The translations under genes and the position numbers were made by a program. This document shows, piece by piece, positions 19,647 to 29,000 of a DNA stretch of 64,000 bases. Under the pieces are notes generated by a model. It did no database searches, was not told the origin of the DNA, and worked only from the letters and a program-made list of their open reading frames with translations. This stretch comes from Bacteroidota bacterium (GTDB lineage Bacteria > Bacteroidota > Bacteroidia > AKYH767-A > 2013-40CM-41-45): positions 62,001-126,000 of the forward strand of contig JADKKE010000009.1 of NCBI GenBank assembly GCA_016720655.1, written 5' to 3'. The first letter of the stretch is position 1. Each line of letters opens with the position of its first letter.

Positions 19647-19689
19647 AACGAGAGTTGTTCCACAATTAATTTGTGATTCAACTCTCGTT
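19647..19689 (+). terminator. Hairpin after the lipoprotein gene
   Basis: An 11-bp perfect stem (AACGAGAGTTG 19647-19657 with CAACTCTCGTT 19679-19689) encloses a loop that itself can pair (CACAA/TTGTG). It lies 36 bp after the stop. No T-run follows, so it may be a processing or rho-dependent signal rather than an intrinsic terminator. Confidence 0.5.
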
Positions 19690-19875
19690 CGTATACAAAT
19701 ACCTGCCTTAAGTTACTCCATCTCTGCAAAATTTCTATCGCAAGCGAATTAAACAAAGGCACAGAATTTACTCTTGAATTTGAAGATAATTCTTAATTTT
19801 ATACTGCATTCTGTCTAAGTTTAGTGAAACCGGATCCTGCATCCCGCCATTCCATAACCTTTCATTTCTTACCCG

Positions 19876-20745
19876 ATGAAATTACAAGTATTCCTCCTCC
19901 TGCTACTCCTCAGCAGTACACGGATTCAGGCTCAGCAGTTAGAATCACCTGTGAACGACCTGAGCAAACCGCTTGTTCTCGGACATAGTATAGAAATTCA
20001 ATCGCAGGAATTGGGAGAAAAACGTAAGCTGAATATTTATCTACCTGAAGGATATAATCAAGCGGATACTATAAAATATCCCGTAATTTATTTACTTGAT
20101 GGAGGTATGGATGAAGATTTCATCCATGTGGTAGGGCTCATACAGTTTAATAATTTTTCATGGATAAACCGGGTCCCAAAATCCATTGTTGTTGGAATTG
20201 AAAATGTGGATAGAAAAAGAGATCTGACTTTTGTTAGCTCTGTCGAATCTGAAAAGAAAAGATACCCCGAGGCCGGACACTCCGGCAATTTTATCAATTT
20301 CATCGAAAAAGAACTCCAGCCGTTTATTGATAAAAAATACAATACAAGCAATTCCAAAATGCTCATTGGGCAATCTATCGGCGGGCTGTTTGCAGTTGAA
20401 GTCCTTTTGAAAAAACCTTTTCTGTTTAATAAATATATCATTGTAAGTCCAAGTATCTGGTGGGACAATGGATCTATTCTGAATAGATCCTCAGAACTAT
20501 TGCTGGAGAAATTTAACAGACCAACAGAAGTTTGTATTTCTGTTGGCAAGGAAGGCCTCACTCCCTCTGAGATTCCACGTGTAATGGAAGTAGATGCAAA
20601 TTTACTGGTGGAGAAACTAAAAAGCTCAAAAAGCAAAAGTTTGAAAGTGTATTTCGACTACCTGCCTCAGGAAGACCATGCAACAATTTCACATCAGGCT
20701 ATCTTCAATGCTTTGCGTCTACTCTATCCGGTAAATACCAAATAA
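19876..20745 (+). CDS. Exported alpha/beta hydrolase, esterase family (BesA/D-type)
   Basis: A 289-residue putative esterase of the alpha/beta-hydrolase fold family that includes siderophore-type esterases. A signal peptide (~1-20, ending IQAQ) sends it to the periplasm. The nucleophile elbow is GQSIGG (165-170, Ser167), the oxyanion-type strand VIYLLDGG is at ~70-77, and DHATISH (~267-273) supplies the likely catalytic His. An acidic partner is expected near residues ~220-265 but not assigned. In the family, the reaction is ester hydrolysis of polyketide, peptide or siderophore-like substrates; the substrate here is not known. The gene lies 264 bp after the lipoprotein gene and before a small membrane protein gene on the same strand. 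Confidence 0.85.
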   Translation: MKLQVFLLLLLLSSTRIQAQQLESPVNDLSKPLVLGHSIEIQSQELGEKRKLNIYLPEGYNQADTIKYPVIYLLDGGMDEDFIHVVGLIQFNNFSWINRVPKSIVVGIENVDRKRDLTFVSSVESEKKRYPEAGHSGNFINFIEKELQPFIDKKYNTSNSKMLIGQSIGGLFAVEVLLKKPFLFNKYIIVSPSIWWDNGSILNRSSELLLEKFNRPTEVCISVGKEGLTPSEIPRVMEVDANLLVEKLKSSKSKSLKVYFDYLPQEDHATISHQAIFNALRLLYPVNTK

Positions 20746-20801
20746 ATTACGAAACTTGCAAAGAACTTTTCACAATTTATAATTCCAGAACGAATTAAAG
20801 C

Positions 20802-21140
20802 ATGCAGAATTCATCCAAATTAATTCTCATCAAATCCCTTCATACTTTGATTTGGATCTTTTTTAATATTGTAATTTTTTACATGTTGTATGCAGTAATT
20901 GTCAATAAGATTGATCAGTGGCTTTGGATAGGTTATGGGCTTTTTGTTCTGGAAGGAATCACATTATTAATTTTTAAAATGTTTTGTCCTTTAACTGTCC
21001 TTGCCCGAAATTATTCAGATTCAACAAAAGATAATTTCGATATTTATCTTCCAAATTGGCTTGCAAAATATACTAAACGAATTTACACATCGATATTGGG
21101 AATAATAATCCTCATCACCATTTATCGTGTATTGAATTGA
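20802..21140 (+). CDS. Small integral membrane protein of unknown function (112 aa)
   Basis: The short protein has about three hydrophobic membrane segments (~10-32, ~42-62, ~94-110) with a soluble loop between. The loop contains CPLTVLARNYSDST, and a Cys-Pro-Leu-Thr motif at this position is similar to small membrane proteins of DUF2784 type, but the match is not certain. It starts with ATG at 20802, 56 bp after the esterase. No enzyme residue is visible, so function is unknown. Confidence 0.7.
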   Translation: MQNSSKLILIKSLHTLIWIFFNIVIFYMLYAVIVNKIDQWLWIGYGLFVLEGITLLIFKMFCPLTVLARNYSDSTKDNFDIYLPNWLAKYTKRIYTSILGIIILITIYRVLN

Positions 21141-21271
21141 ATTTGTGGTTCAAATTGAGTGCTATTTTACACGAAATTCACATCCTCTTATACCCTCCGG
21201 ATTGAGTAACTATATTTTCTCGATTCCGTTTCAGAACGAAAGAATCGTTGTCACTTTTACACTCGTATTTC

Positions 21272-22696
21272 ATGAAAATCCAATTCGCAAAAATCATTTT
21301 AGTTTTACTTTTACTGACTTCCTTTACAGCTTTCAGTCAAAGTTCACCAGAAGTAATTTCAGGTGATGTGCTGAGTGAGGACTCTGAAATAAATAATACC
21401 AGTCATCCTTGTATTTCAATTGAACAATACCGGATTCTGGAATCCAGAATAAATACCAATGCAGGCTCAATTCATTCTTCCGGTTCCAAGGAACGAATTT
21501 CTACTGTTGCGCTTGAATGGCCGCTTCGGGCTGCTGGTGGATTTACAGATTGCGGATACTATGCAATCAGCGCTCATGTAGACCAAAACACTACAGCCGG
21601 AGTTTATTCGGATTACAATTGTGGTTCGATCACGTATGATGGACACAAAGGAACGGATATAAAAATCTGGCCATTCGCATTTCATAAAATGGATAGCGAT
21701 CAGGTGGAAGTGATTGCTGCCGCTGCCGGCACGCTCATTGACAAAGACGATGGAAATTTTGATCGCAACTGCACGTCTAATTCTTTACCGGCAAACTATG
21801 CCATCATTCAGCATACTGATGGTTCCGTCGCATTGTACTGGCACATGAAATCCGGTTCTGTTACTACCAAGGCCATAGGACAATCCATTTCAGTTGGGGA
21901 ATATCTCGGAGTTGTAGGAAGCTCCGGAAGCTCCTCCGGACCGCATTTGCATTTCGAAGTATGGAGTGGGAATACAAATACCACCTACAAAGATCCATTT
22001 GCTGGAACCTGCAATTCCTTGAATGCAAATTCCTGGTGGGCACTTCAAAAGCCATACACAGAACCATCCGTTCTTAAAGCTTCGGTACATATTACAGATG
22101 CTGTCATGCCGGGTTGTCCGACAACAGAAACACTGAACGAAAGTACATCTTACACAATTCCCTTTCAAGGACCCGGCCTGGCACCGGGATATGCGAAATT
22201 TTATATGTTTCTGAGGAATGCAACAGCCGGCATGACTGCTGATGTACGAATTCTAAATCCGGGTGGAAGTACTTTTAATAGCTGGACCTATACAAGTCCG
22301 GGCAATGCAGTTTCCAATTATGTCGCCTGGTCAAAACTACTTCCAACTATAGCCGGTACTTATACGTTTGAGGCTACTTACAATGGAATAACATGTTCAC
22401 AGGAATTTGAGATTCTTACCTCAGCAGCAATTCTTGAAAATGCAGATCCAGGACTATTTACTCTATCGCCAAATCCAGCCACTGATTTTATTTCCGTACA
22501 AGGACCCGGAATAGGAATTGGTAAAAATAAATTCAGTTTAATAAATACAATTGGGCAATTAGTTTTCGCAGAAGAAATTATTTCCACCAATACAAATCAA
22601 ATAACAATTTCCGTATCGTCATTGCCTCGCGGACTTTACTTTCTTAGAATCGATACTGAGAGCAGTGTGATTATAAAGAAATTTGTGAAGGAATAG
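21272..22696 (+). CDS. M23 family metallopeptidase with T9SS sorting tail
   Basis: A 474-residue secreted peptidase-like protein. The ATG at 21272 is chosen over an in-frame TTG at 21248 because it starts a clean signal peptide (MKIQFAKIILVLLLLTSFTA). The zinc residues of an M23 (LytM) fold are visible: H125 and D129 (HKGTD), YWH at ~189-191, and HLHF (H225, H227). M23 enzymes cut peptide bonds in peptidoglycan cross-links or elastin-like glycine-rich proteins. Residues ~275-385 form a beta module rich in Gly and Pro. The last ~75 residues are a T9SS sorting domain (LSPNPATD to GLYFLRI), so the enzyme is exported past the outer membrane, which suggests it acts on other cells or on the surface. 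It meets arsM convergently. Confidence 0.9.
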   Translation: MKIQFAKIILVLLLLTSFTAFSQSSPEVISGDVLSEDSEINNTSHPCISIEQYRILESRINTNAGSIHSSGSKERISTVALEWPLRAAGGFTDCGYYAISAHVDQNTTAGVYSDYNCGSITYDGHKGTDIKIWPFAFHKMDSDQVEVIAAAAGTLIDKDDGNFDRNCTSNSLPANYAIIQHTDGSVALYWHMKSGSVTTKAIGQSISVGEYLGVVGSSGSSSGPHLHFEVWSGNTNTTYKDPFAGTCNSLNANSWWALQKPYTEPSVLKASVHITDAVMPGCPTTETLNESTSYTIPFQGPGLAPGYAKFYMFLRNATAGMTADVRILNPGGSTFNSWTYTSPGNAVSNYVAWSKLLPTIAGTYTFEATYNGITCSQEFEILTSAAILENADPGLFTLSPNPATDFISVQGPGIGIGKNKFSLINTIGQLVFAEEIISTNTNQITISVSSLPRGLYFLRIDTESSVIIKKFVKE

Positions 22697-22720
22697 ACAG
22701 CTATCTCCGAGTGTCTTTTT

Positions 22721-22825
22721 TTAGTGATTAGTTGTTAGTGATTAGTGGTTAGTCCGGATAAGTTCAATGCTAAGTACTCAGCAATTCACACGCTTGGCAC
22801 TAACAACTAACAACTAATATCTAAA
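22721..22825. repeat. Heptamer repeats with a 13-bp inverted repeat between convergent genes
   Basis: Five TTAGTGR-type heptamers run 22721-22755, and the reverse-complement type (CACTAAC, AACTAAC, AACTAAT, ATCTAAA) runs 22798-22825. The 13-bp arms TTAGTTGTTAGTG (22728-22740) and CACTAACAACTAA (22798-22810) are exact reverse complements, 57 bp apart. It may act as a shared terminator for the M23 and arsM genes, since a T-run (GTCTTTTTTT) precedes the first arm. Confidence 0.8.
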
Positions 22826-22838
22826 TCTGAACTAACAA

Positions 22839-23681
22839 TCAACAGCACTTCAACGCCGGATCACAGCACGGTTCCTTTTTCTTTTCCGCATACACAGTAA
22901 TACTAAATATCCCAACACCGGAATTTTTATATTCTGCAAGTTCTGCTTCGTTCAGGTATTGGTTTAAAATATCATCCGGCACATGAATGGATTTTTCTTT
23001 TTGGATGGTGATGTTTTCAAAGCCTGCATTTTTTACCATACCGAGATAATCCTCTTTCTGAATCGCGCCGGAAATACATCCCGCATACATTTCTGCAGTA
23101 CGAAGTAAGGATGGAGGCAATATTCCTTTCAATACGATATCAGAAATGCTGAAATGTCCGCCGGGCTTCAAAACACGGTGTATTTCAGAAATCGCTTTCT
23201 GCTTTTCCGGAACAAGATTCAATACACAATTGCTTACCACAACATCAGCAATTGCAGAAGTCACAGGCATCTTTTCTATGTCGCCCAAACGAAATTCAAC
23301 ATTGTGGAAATTTAATTTCTCTGCATTCTTCCGCGCAAGTTCGATCATCGCTTCTGTCATGTCGATGCCAATGACTTTGCCACTCTCCCCTGCCTCTGCC
23401 CTTGCAACAAAACAATCGTTTCCTGCACCTGAACCGAGATCAATGACAACATCTCCTTTTTTGATTTTTGCAAATTCCGTCGGCAAGCCACATCCCAGAC
23501 CAAGATCTGCACCGGGCTCATAGCCTTCCAGTTTCGAATAATCATCCGCCATCAAATGGTACACCTCGTCCGAACAACAGGTAGAACCACAACAAGAACT
23601 CGCATTCATATCTTTGTCCTGAGTAGCAATCTCTGTATACTTCTCGCGAACCATTTTTTTTATTTCGTCGCTGTTTTTCAT
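22839..23681 (-). CDS. arsM: Arsenite S-adenosylmethionine methyltransferase ArsM
   Basis: A 280-residue class I SAM-dependent methyltransferase. It converts As(III) to methylated arsenicals in the cytoplasm. Visible residues: SAM-binding motif I VIDLGSGAGND (~79-89), and three conserved arsenic-binding cysteines, Cys64 (GLGCGLP), Cys152 (VSNCVLN) and Cys202 (YAGCISG), which match the three known catalytic cysteines of ArsM. It also has Cys pairs near each end (SSCCGSTCC at ~29-36 and a C-terminal PCCDPALKCC), typical of this group. It is followed upstream by arsR on the same strand, across a 293-bp gap that contains a copy of the ArsR-type palindrome at 23943-23954. Its ATG at 23681 fits the family's usual length. 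Confidence 0.95.
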   Translation of the reverse strand: MKNSDEIKKMVREKYTEIATQDKDMNASSCCGSTCCSDEVYHLMADDYSKLEGYEPGADLGLGCGLPTEFAKIKKGDVVIDLGSGAGNDCFVARAEAGESGKVIGIDMTEAMIELARKNAEKLNFHNVEFRLGDIEKMPVTSAIADVVVSNCVLNLVPEKQKAISEIHRVLKPGGHFSISDIVLKGILPPSLLRTAEMYAGCISGAIQKEDYLGMVKNAGFENITIQKEKSIHVPDDILNQYLNEAELAEYKNSGVGIFSITVYAEKKKEPCCDPALKCC

Positions 23682-23746
23682 TGAAATATTTATTAAATTG
23701 TTAATTGAGTTGTTCAGTTGGTTGGTTATTGAGATCTTAACTTGTT

Positions 23747-23938
23747 GAGTTATTAGGTTATTAAGTTATTAGGTTATTGAGTTATTAAGTTATTAATCCG
23801 CCAGGAGGACAGTCGCTAAAACATACGCTACTCATGTCTGTTATTAGGTTATTAGGTTATTAGGTTATTAAGCTCAGGGGAGGGCATTAGCTAATGCATG
23901 CACAACTCATAATTCATAACTCATAATTCATAATTCTT
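23747..23938. repeat. Octamer and heptamer repeats between arsR and arsM
   Basis: Six RRGTTATT-type octamers (23747-23794), a 45-bp core, four GTTATTAG-type octamers (23840-23871), a second core (GCTCAGGGGAGGGCATTAGC...), and heptamers AACTCAT/AATTCAT (23904-23938). The order of octamers, GCTCA-type core and AACTCATAA matches the reverse complement of the tandem units at 17171-17487, so it is a relative in the opposite orientation. Confidence 0.85.
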
Positions 23939-23940
23939 TC

Positions 23941-23954
23941 ATCGTAATATTACG
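23941..23954 (-). promoter_or_regulatory. Candidate ArsR operator in front of arsM
   Basis: ATCGTAATATTACG contains the perfect 12-bp palindrome CGTAATATTACG (23943-23954). It differs by one base from the 14-bp site 24317-24330 at the arsR promoter. It lies just past the arsR stop and about 260 bp ahead of arsM. A second promoter with ArsR control for arsM is inferred. Confidence 0.6.
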
Positions 23955-23974
23955 TTAAATAATAACAAAAAAAA

Positions 23975-24304
23975 TCAACAACACTTCTTCCCCAACTTCA
24001 CACTCTTAAACAATGTTTCCATCACCTGGCTGGCGAGTTCCCATTCTTTTTCATTGATACAGTAACAGGTTTTTACACCTTCTATTTCTCCGGTAATTAG
24101 TCCGGCACTTTTGAGTTCTTTCAGATGCTGGGATATTGTAGACTGAGACAAGGGCAATTCGTCCACGAGATCTCCGCAAATACACGATTGACGCTGAACC
24201 AGAATCTGCAGAATCGCAACACGGGCAGGATGTGCCAGTGCTTTCGCATAACGCGCAATCCTGTTGTCTTTTATTGTAAATTCTTCTGTCTTCGCGGTTC
24301 CCAT
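23975..24304 (-). CDS. arsR: ArsR family metalloid-responsive repressor
   Basis: A 109-residue winged helix-turn-helix repressor of the ArsR/SmtB family, which releases DNA on binding As(III) or Sb(III). The recognition helix region LSQSTISQHLKELKSAGLI is at ~52-70. The CxC of the classical arsenic site lies in the preceding helix (Cys41, Cys43: QSCICGDLV), as in ELCVCDL-type ArsR proteins. Further cysteines (Cys80, Cys82 and a C-terminal KKCC at 106-109) are beyond the minimal pattern and may help the metal site. The ATG at 24304 lies ~10 bp behind the overlapping operator/promoter, so the leader is very short. It is transcribed toward arsM. Confidence 0.93.
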   Translation of the reverse strand: MGTAKTEEFTIKDNRIARYAKALAHPARVAILQILVQRQSCICGDLVDELPLSQSTISQHLKELKSAGLITGEIEGVKTCYCINEKEWELASQVMETLFKSVKLGKKCC

Positions 24305-24316
24305 ACTCAGATATTC

Positions 24317-24351
24317 ATCGCAATATTACGATTAATAAATACTCTTGTCAA
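24317..24351 (-). promoter_or_regulatory. arsR promoter with overlapping palindromic operator
   Basis: On the minus strand, TTGACA (24351-24346) is followed 17 bp later by TAATAT (24328-24323). Read as a Bacteroidota promoter, TTG lies 20 bp before TAATATTG (24328-24321), one mismatch from the TAnnTTTG -7 box. The -7 box sits inside the 16-bp imperfect palindrome ATCGCAATATTACGAT (24317-24332), so a bound ArsR would block RNA polymerase. The site repeats at 23941-23954. Confidence 0.75.
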
Positions 24352-24394
24352 TGATTTATAAAAATTTAACAGTTCAAGCTTCAAATTACCGGAA

Positions 24395-25321
24395 TTAACC
24401 CATTCTCTCCCTTTTAATGAGATAAGGCAATAAAACATTCCGGTAGCCTTCATTAATATCTGCTTCTACAAAATCTATCCTGTACTGACCACAACGTAAT
24501 TTCAGATCTTTCTTATAGTTGGCCATCGCCTGAACATAGGTGTCGCGGATTTCATTCGAATGTACTTTTACCTGTTCGCCGGATTCTACATCCACAAACA
24601 AATAAGGCCGGTTATCGAAATTAAAATCTTCCTCTTTCTTTTTATCCGTCACATGAAATAAAACAACTTCATGCTTGTTGTGCTTCAAATGTTGCAAAGC
24701 TGAAAACAATTCATCGACGCTCTCACCGGTGTCCATCATGTCACTAAAAACAATGACAAGAGAACGCTTGTGAATAGTCTCCGCTATTTCATGCAAAGCA
24801 TCCGCAGCTGCTGTTTTTTTTCCTGTTTGTATTTTCGGATCCACAATGAGTTTCTCCATTTCACTAAACATCATTTTGTGATGAATGGAACTGGAACGTG
24901 CCGGTGTGTTCAATTCAATTTTATCTGAAAAAATACTCAGTCCTACAGCATCGCGTTGCATCCGCAACATATACGCAATTGCAGCTGCACAATGAACTGA
25001 GAAATTAATTTTATTGAGTACCACTCCTCCTTTTCCTTCTTCCGGAAAATGCATCGAAGAAGAATTATCCAAAATTACCTGGCAACGAAGATTTGTTTCT
25101 TCCTCATACCGTTTTACAAAAAGTTTATCTGAACGTCCGTATAATTTCCAGTCAATGTGTTTTGTCGACTCCGCTGTATTGTACAAACGATGCTCCGCAA
25201 ACTCCACCGAGAAACCATGAAAAGGACTCTTGTGCAAACCTGTAATAAATCCCTCTACTACCTGTCGTGCAAGTAGCTCGAGATGACCGAGGAGTTGAAC
25301 TTCATGTTGGTTTATTGGCAT
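24395..25321 (-). CDS. DUF58 domain-containing protein (vWA-like)
   Basis: A 308-residue cytoplasmic protein of the DUF58 family. The family hallmarks are visible: SPFHGFSVEFAEHR (~32-45), HIDWKLYGRSDKLFVKRYEEE (~55-75), and a vWA-like metal-binding motif DNSSSM (85-90). DUF58 proteins usually lie near MoxR AAA+ ATPases and are thought to act in protein maturation or envelope stress; no MoxR is in this window. Its start at 25321 follows a repeat-rich gap, 334 bp after the trxA stop. The order dnaE-trxA-DUF58 is, as far as I know, seen in other Bacteroidota. Confidence 0.9.
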   Translation of the reverse strand: MPINQHEVQLLGHLELLARQVVEGFITGLHKSPFHGFSVEFAEHRLYNTAESTKHIDWKLYGRSDKLFVKRYEEETNLRCQVILDNSSSMHFPEEGKGGVVLNKINFSVHCAAAIAYMLRMQRDAVGLSIFSDKIELNTPARSSSIHHKMMFSEMEKLIVDPKIQTGKKTAAADALHEIAETIHKRSLVIVFSDMMDTGESVDELFSALQHLKHNKHEVVLFHVTDKKKEEDFNFDNRPYLFVDVESGEQVKVHSNEIRDTYVQAMANYKKDLKLRCGQYRIDFVEADINEGYRNVLLPYLIKRERMG

Positions 25322-25329
25322 TTTTTGTC

Positions 25330-25417
25330 AGTTCAAAGTTTAAGGTTTAATGTTCAAAGTTTTGTTTCGGGTTTAGAGTTCTGAGTTCAGGGTTCCGAGT
25401 TTAGGGTTTAGAGTTTC
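25330..25417. repeat. Twelve-odd degenerate heptamers (GRGTTYA type)
   Basis: Heptamers run from 25330: AGTTCAA, AGTTTAA, GGTTTAA, TGTTCAA, then from 25369 GGGTTTA, GAGTTCT, GAGTTCA, GGGTTCC, GAGTTTA, GGGTTTA, GAGTTTC. A short 4-bp interruption separates the two groups, and the seven-base period holds within each. Confidence 0.85.
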
Positions 25418-25507
25418 TTGTTCTGTGTGTAGAATGGTTCATCACATTAAAAAGTTATGACTCTAAATCCATACAACGATAGATGTCCCATAAAATTTCC
25501 CGCCCGC

Positions 25508-25542
25508 ACCATTCACCATTCACCATTCACTTTTCACTCTTA
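25508..25542. repeat. Five heptamers (ACCATTC type)
   Basis: Three exact ACCATTC copies, then ACTTTTC and ACTCTTA. It is another member of the seven-base-period family. Confidence 0.85.
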
Positions 25543-25606
25543 CCAAATGAGAAACCAGTAGATAAAAGTAAAAAAAATCGTTAAACGCTCCAGCTTTCAC
25601 TTTCCC

Positions 25607-25660
25607 GATTAACGATTAACCTAATAACTTAATAACCTAATAACTCAATAACTAATTAAC
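25607..25660. repeat. Octamer array ending in the trxA stop codon
   Basis: Two GATTAAC heptamers, then YTAATAAC-type octamers (CTAATAAC, TTAATAAC, CTAATAAC, TCAATAAC, TAATTAAC). The last unit supplies the trxA stop (TAA read on the minus strand, 25658-25656), so the array begins exactly at the 3' end of the gene. Confidence 0.8.
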
Positions 25661-25976
25661 TTAATTGAGCATTCAGCTTACCGGCAAGGATGGATTTAGG
25701 TACCGCTCCAACTTGCTTGTCTACAACCTGTCCGTTTTTAAATATCAACAGGGTGGGAATATTTCGGATACCAAAGTTCATGGAGATATTTGGATTGTGA
25801 TCCACGTTTACTTTGCCAATTACTGCTTTTCCATCGTATTCCTTTGCGAGCTCTTCAACGATTGGTCCTACCATACGGCAAGGTCCACACCATTCTGCCC
25901 AAAAGTCAACTAATACCGGTTTGTCTGATTTCATTACCAGTTCTTCAAAATTCGCATCATTAATTTCAAGTGCCAT
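25656..25976 (-). CDS. trxA: Thioredoxin
   Basis: A 106-residue cytoplasmic thioredoxin, a general protein disulfide reductase that is itself reduced by thioredoxin reductase. The active site WCGPC is at 29-33 (Cys30 and Cys33), with the usual FWAEW before it. The cis-Pro motif (IPTL, ~76-79) and the Lys/Gly-rich tail are present. The start ATG is at 25976. It lies 95 bp after dnaE on the same strand, so it may be cotranscribed. Confidence 0.97.
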   Translation of the reverse strand: MALEINDANFEELVMKSDKPVLVDFWAEWCGPCRMVGPIVEELAKEYDGKAVIGKVNVDHNPNISMNFGIRNIPTLLIFKNGQVVDKQVGAVPKSILAGKLNAQLS

Positions 25977-26071
25977 GATGATTTTTTCTTCTTTTTTATA
26001 AATGTTTAACTGAATGCAAAGGTACTTACAATTAATGAGCCTGATATGAGCTTACTGCCAAAACAGCAGTC

Positions 26072-29000
26072 TCAATTGAGCTTGTATTCCAGATCTTTCA
26101 GCTTATCCAATGAACTGAGGAGATCTCTATTTACCTTGATTTTCATTCGTTTAGAAGGTAATTCCAGGCTGATTTGCTCCTCCTGATCCAGAATATTGAA
26201 TTTAACAACACAATTCCCCGGGGAATTGTTCAGAACCGAATTCAATTCATTTAGAAATCCCTCAGAAACAGCATGCAAAGGCACCTTGAATGTGATCGAT
26301 TTTGCCAGTTTATCAGAAATGTCAGACAAATACTGAATACTTGTCGGCTTTGCTTCAAATTGATCCGGAGAATTGTAACGCGACTGTACTTTAGCCCGGA
26401 TAAATACAAAAGATTCCTGCACAAGGAATTCTTTCATTTTCCCATAGTCTTCTCCAAACAAAGCCATCTGAACGGAACCGGAATAGTCTTCAATGGTAAA
26501 TGTGCCGAAAGGTTTTCCCATTTTACTCATGCGGTGATTTACATCCGACAAAATTCCCGCAATACTGATGTCTTTGTTTTTCAGTTTTTCCAGATCATTC
26601 AGCTGATCAATTTTATGCGAACAGAAACTAGCGATCTCAAATCGGTATTCATCCAGTGGATGCCCGGAAATATAAAACCCGATGACTTCTTTTTCCCTCT
26701 TTAATTTTTCAAGCGAATTCCAGGGTTCACAATTAGCAAGTGTCGGAGTGGCAACATTGTCATGATGATCATCACCAAACAATGTATCCTGCATCGTAGA
26801 TTGCTGCGCCGACATCGCATTTCCAAATCGAGAAGCCCTTTCAATTCCCGGCAAGGGATCTTTTGCATCTGAGGCAAAGTACTGCGCTCTGTGAATTCCC
26901 TCGAAGCAATCAAATGCGCCCGATTGCGCAAGACTCTCCAGACATTTTTTATTCGCAGCTTTGCTTGTCACACGACGCGTGAGATCAAAAATATCTTTGT
27001 AAGGACCGGCGGCAGTCCGATCTTCGATAATGGCAATCACTGCATTCTCTCCTACACCTTTGATTGCACCTAAACCAAAACGGATTTCTCCCTTTTGATT
27101 CACAGCAAAGTCATACAAACTTTCATTCACATCCGGACCGAGAACCGGAATTCCCATTCGCCGACATTCTTCCATAAAGAAAGTAATCTTGTCGATGTTG
27201 GTTAAGTTATGTGTAAGAACCGCCGACATGTATTCTGCCGGATAATGTGATTTCAAATAGGCTGTTTGGAAGGCAACAAATGCATAGCAGGTAGAGTGCG
27301 ATTTATTGAACGCATAACTTGCAAAGGCTTCCCAATCCGTCCACACTTTCTCGCAAACTTTCGGATCGTGACCGTTGGACTTGCATCCTTCCACAAACTT
27401 CGATTTCATTTTATCGAGCACTTCCTTCTGCTTCTTTCCCATTGCTTTTCGCAATGTATCCGCATCGCCTTTGGTGAAATTCGCCAGCTTTTGCGAAAGC
27501 AACATCACCTGCTCCTGATACACTGTGATCCCGTACGACTCTTCCAGGAATTCCTTCATCGCTTCCAGATCGTACTTCACTGCTTCACGGCCATTTTTAC
27601 GGGCAATGAAATTCGGAATGTATTCGAGTGGACCCGGGCGATACAAGGCGTTCATTGCAATCAGGTCTTCGAATTTATCAGGTCTTAATTCTTTCAAATA
27701 TTTCTGCATTCCTGCAGACTCAAACTGAAATGTTCCGTTTGTTTCACCACGCTGATAGAGCTCAAGTGTTTTGATATCATCCAGTGGAATTGTATCAATG
27801 TCAATTTTCACTCCATGATTTTCTTCGATGAGGCGCAATGCATCACGAATAATCGTAAGTGTTTTCAGACCCAGAAAGTCCATCTTGATTACACCGGCAT
27901 CTTCAATTACTTTTCCATCAAATTGCGTAATCAGCAAATTTGTTTCCTTCGAAGTGTAAACCGGAATCAGTTCGGTTAGATCCATCGGAGCAATGATAAT
28001 TCCGGCGGCATGAATTCCGGTATTGCGCACAGATCCTTCCAGAATGACTGCTTCCTTCAACACACGCGCCTGCAGGTCGCTGCCTTTGTATATTTCACGA
28101 AGTTTTTTTACTTCAGTGAGTTCATCGCTGTTCAGGTTTTCTTTTTCCTTCAGACTTTTATCACCATCGATCGGGGCTTCAAGCAAACGGAACAGTTCAA
28201 TACCCGGCCGTTCCGGAACATGTTTGGCAAGAAAATTTGATTCCGCAAGAGGTAAGTCCAATACACGAGCGACATCTTTGATGCTCATCTTGGCAGCCAT
28301 CGTACCATAGGTCACAATTTGCGCGACCTGATTCTTGCCGTATTTTTCAACTACATAATCAATTACTTTCTGTCGGCCGACATCATCGAAGTCGGTATCG
28401 ATATCGGGCATGCTCTTACGATCCGGATTCAGGAAACGCTCAAACAGCAGGTTGTATTTAATCGGATCAATGTTCGTGATACCAATACAATACGCTACTG
28501 CAGAACCCGCGGCAGATCCGCGACCCGGACCAACGAAGACACCGATATCTCTGCCGGCCTTGATGAAATCAGCGACAATCAGGAAATACCCGGCAAAACC
28601 CATTGTCTTCACAGTGAAGAGTTCGAAATTTATCCGCTCTTCTATTTCGGGTGTAAGTTCTTTGTAGCGTGTTTTTGCACCTTCGAATGTTATGTGTTTC
28701 AGATACTCATCCTGCGAATCAAAACCCGGAGGGATCTTGAAATGCGGCAGCATAATATCCTGCTTCAACTTCAAAGGCTCAATTTTCCCGACAATTTCAT
28801 TTGTATTGTCAATCGCTTCCGGAACATCATTAAAGAGCACTGACATCTCTTGAGTGTTCTTGAAATAAAACTGGTCATTGTAAAAAGCAAAACGCTTTCC
28901 TTTCATCGAGACATCGTCATCGAAATCTTTCAGAATCGGTGTACTCTGCTTTTCACCGGTATTGATGCACAACAAAATGTCATGAGCATTGTAATCTTTC

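Larger units (their letters stand above)
25322..25655. other. Repeat-filled gap between DUF58 and trxA
   Basis: This 334-bp gap has no credible gene and consists largely of the heptamer and octamer repeats listed separately (25330-25417, 25508-25542, 25607-25660). The promoter of the DUF58 gene should be in it but is not identifiable. Confidence 0.6.
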
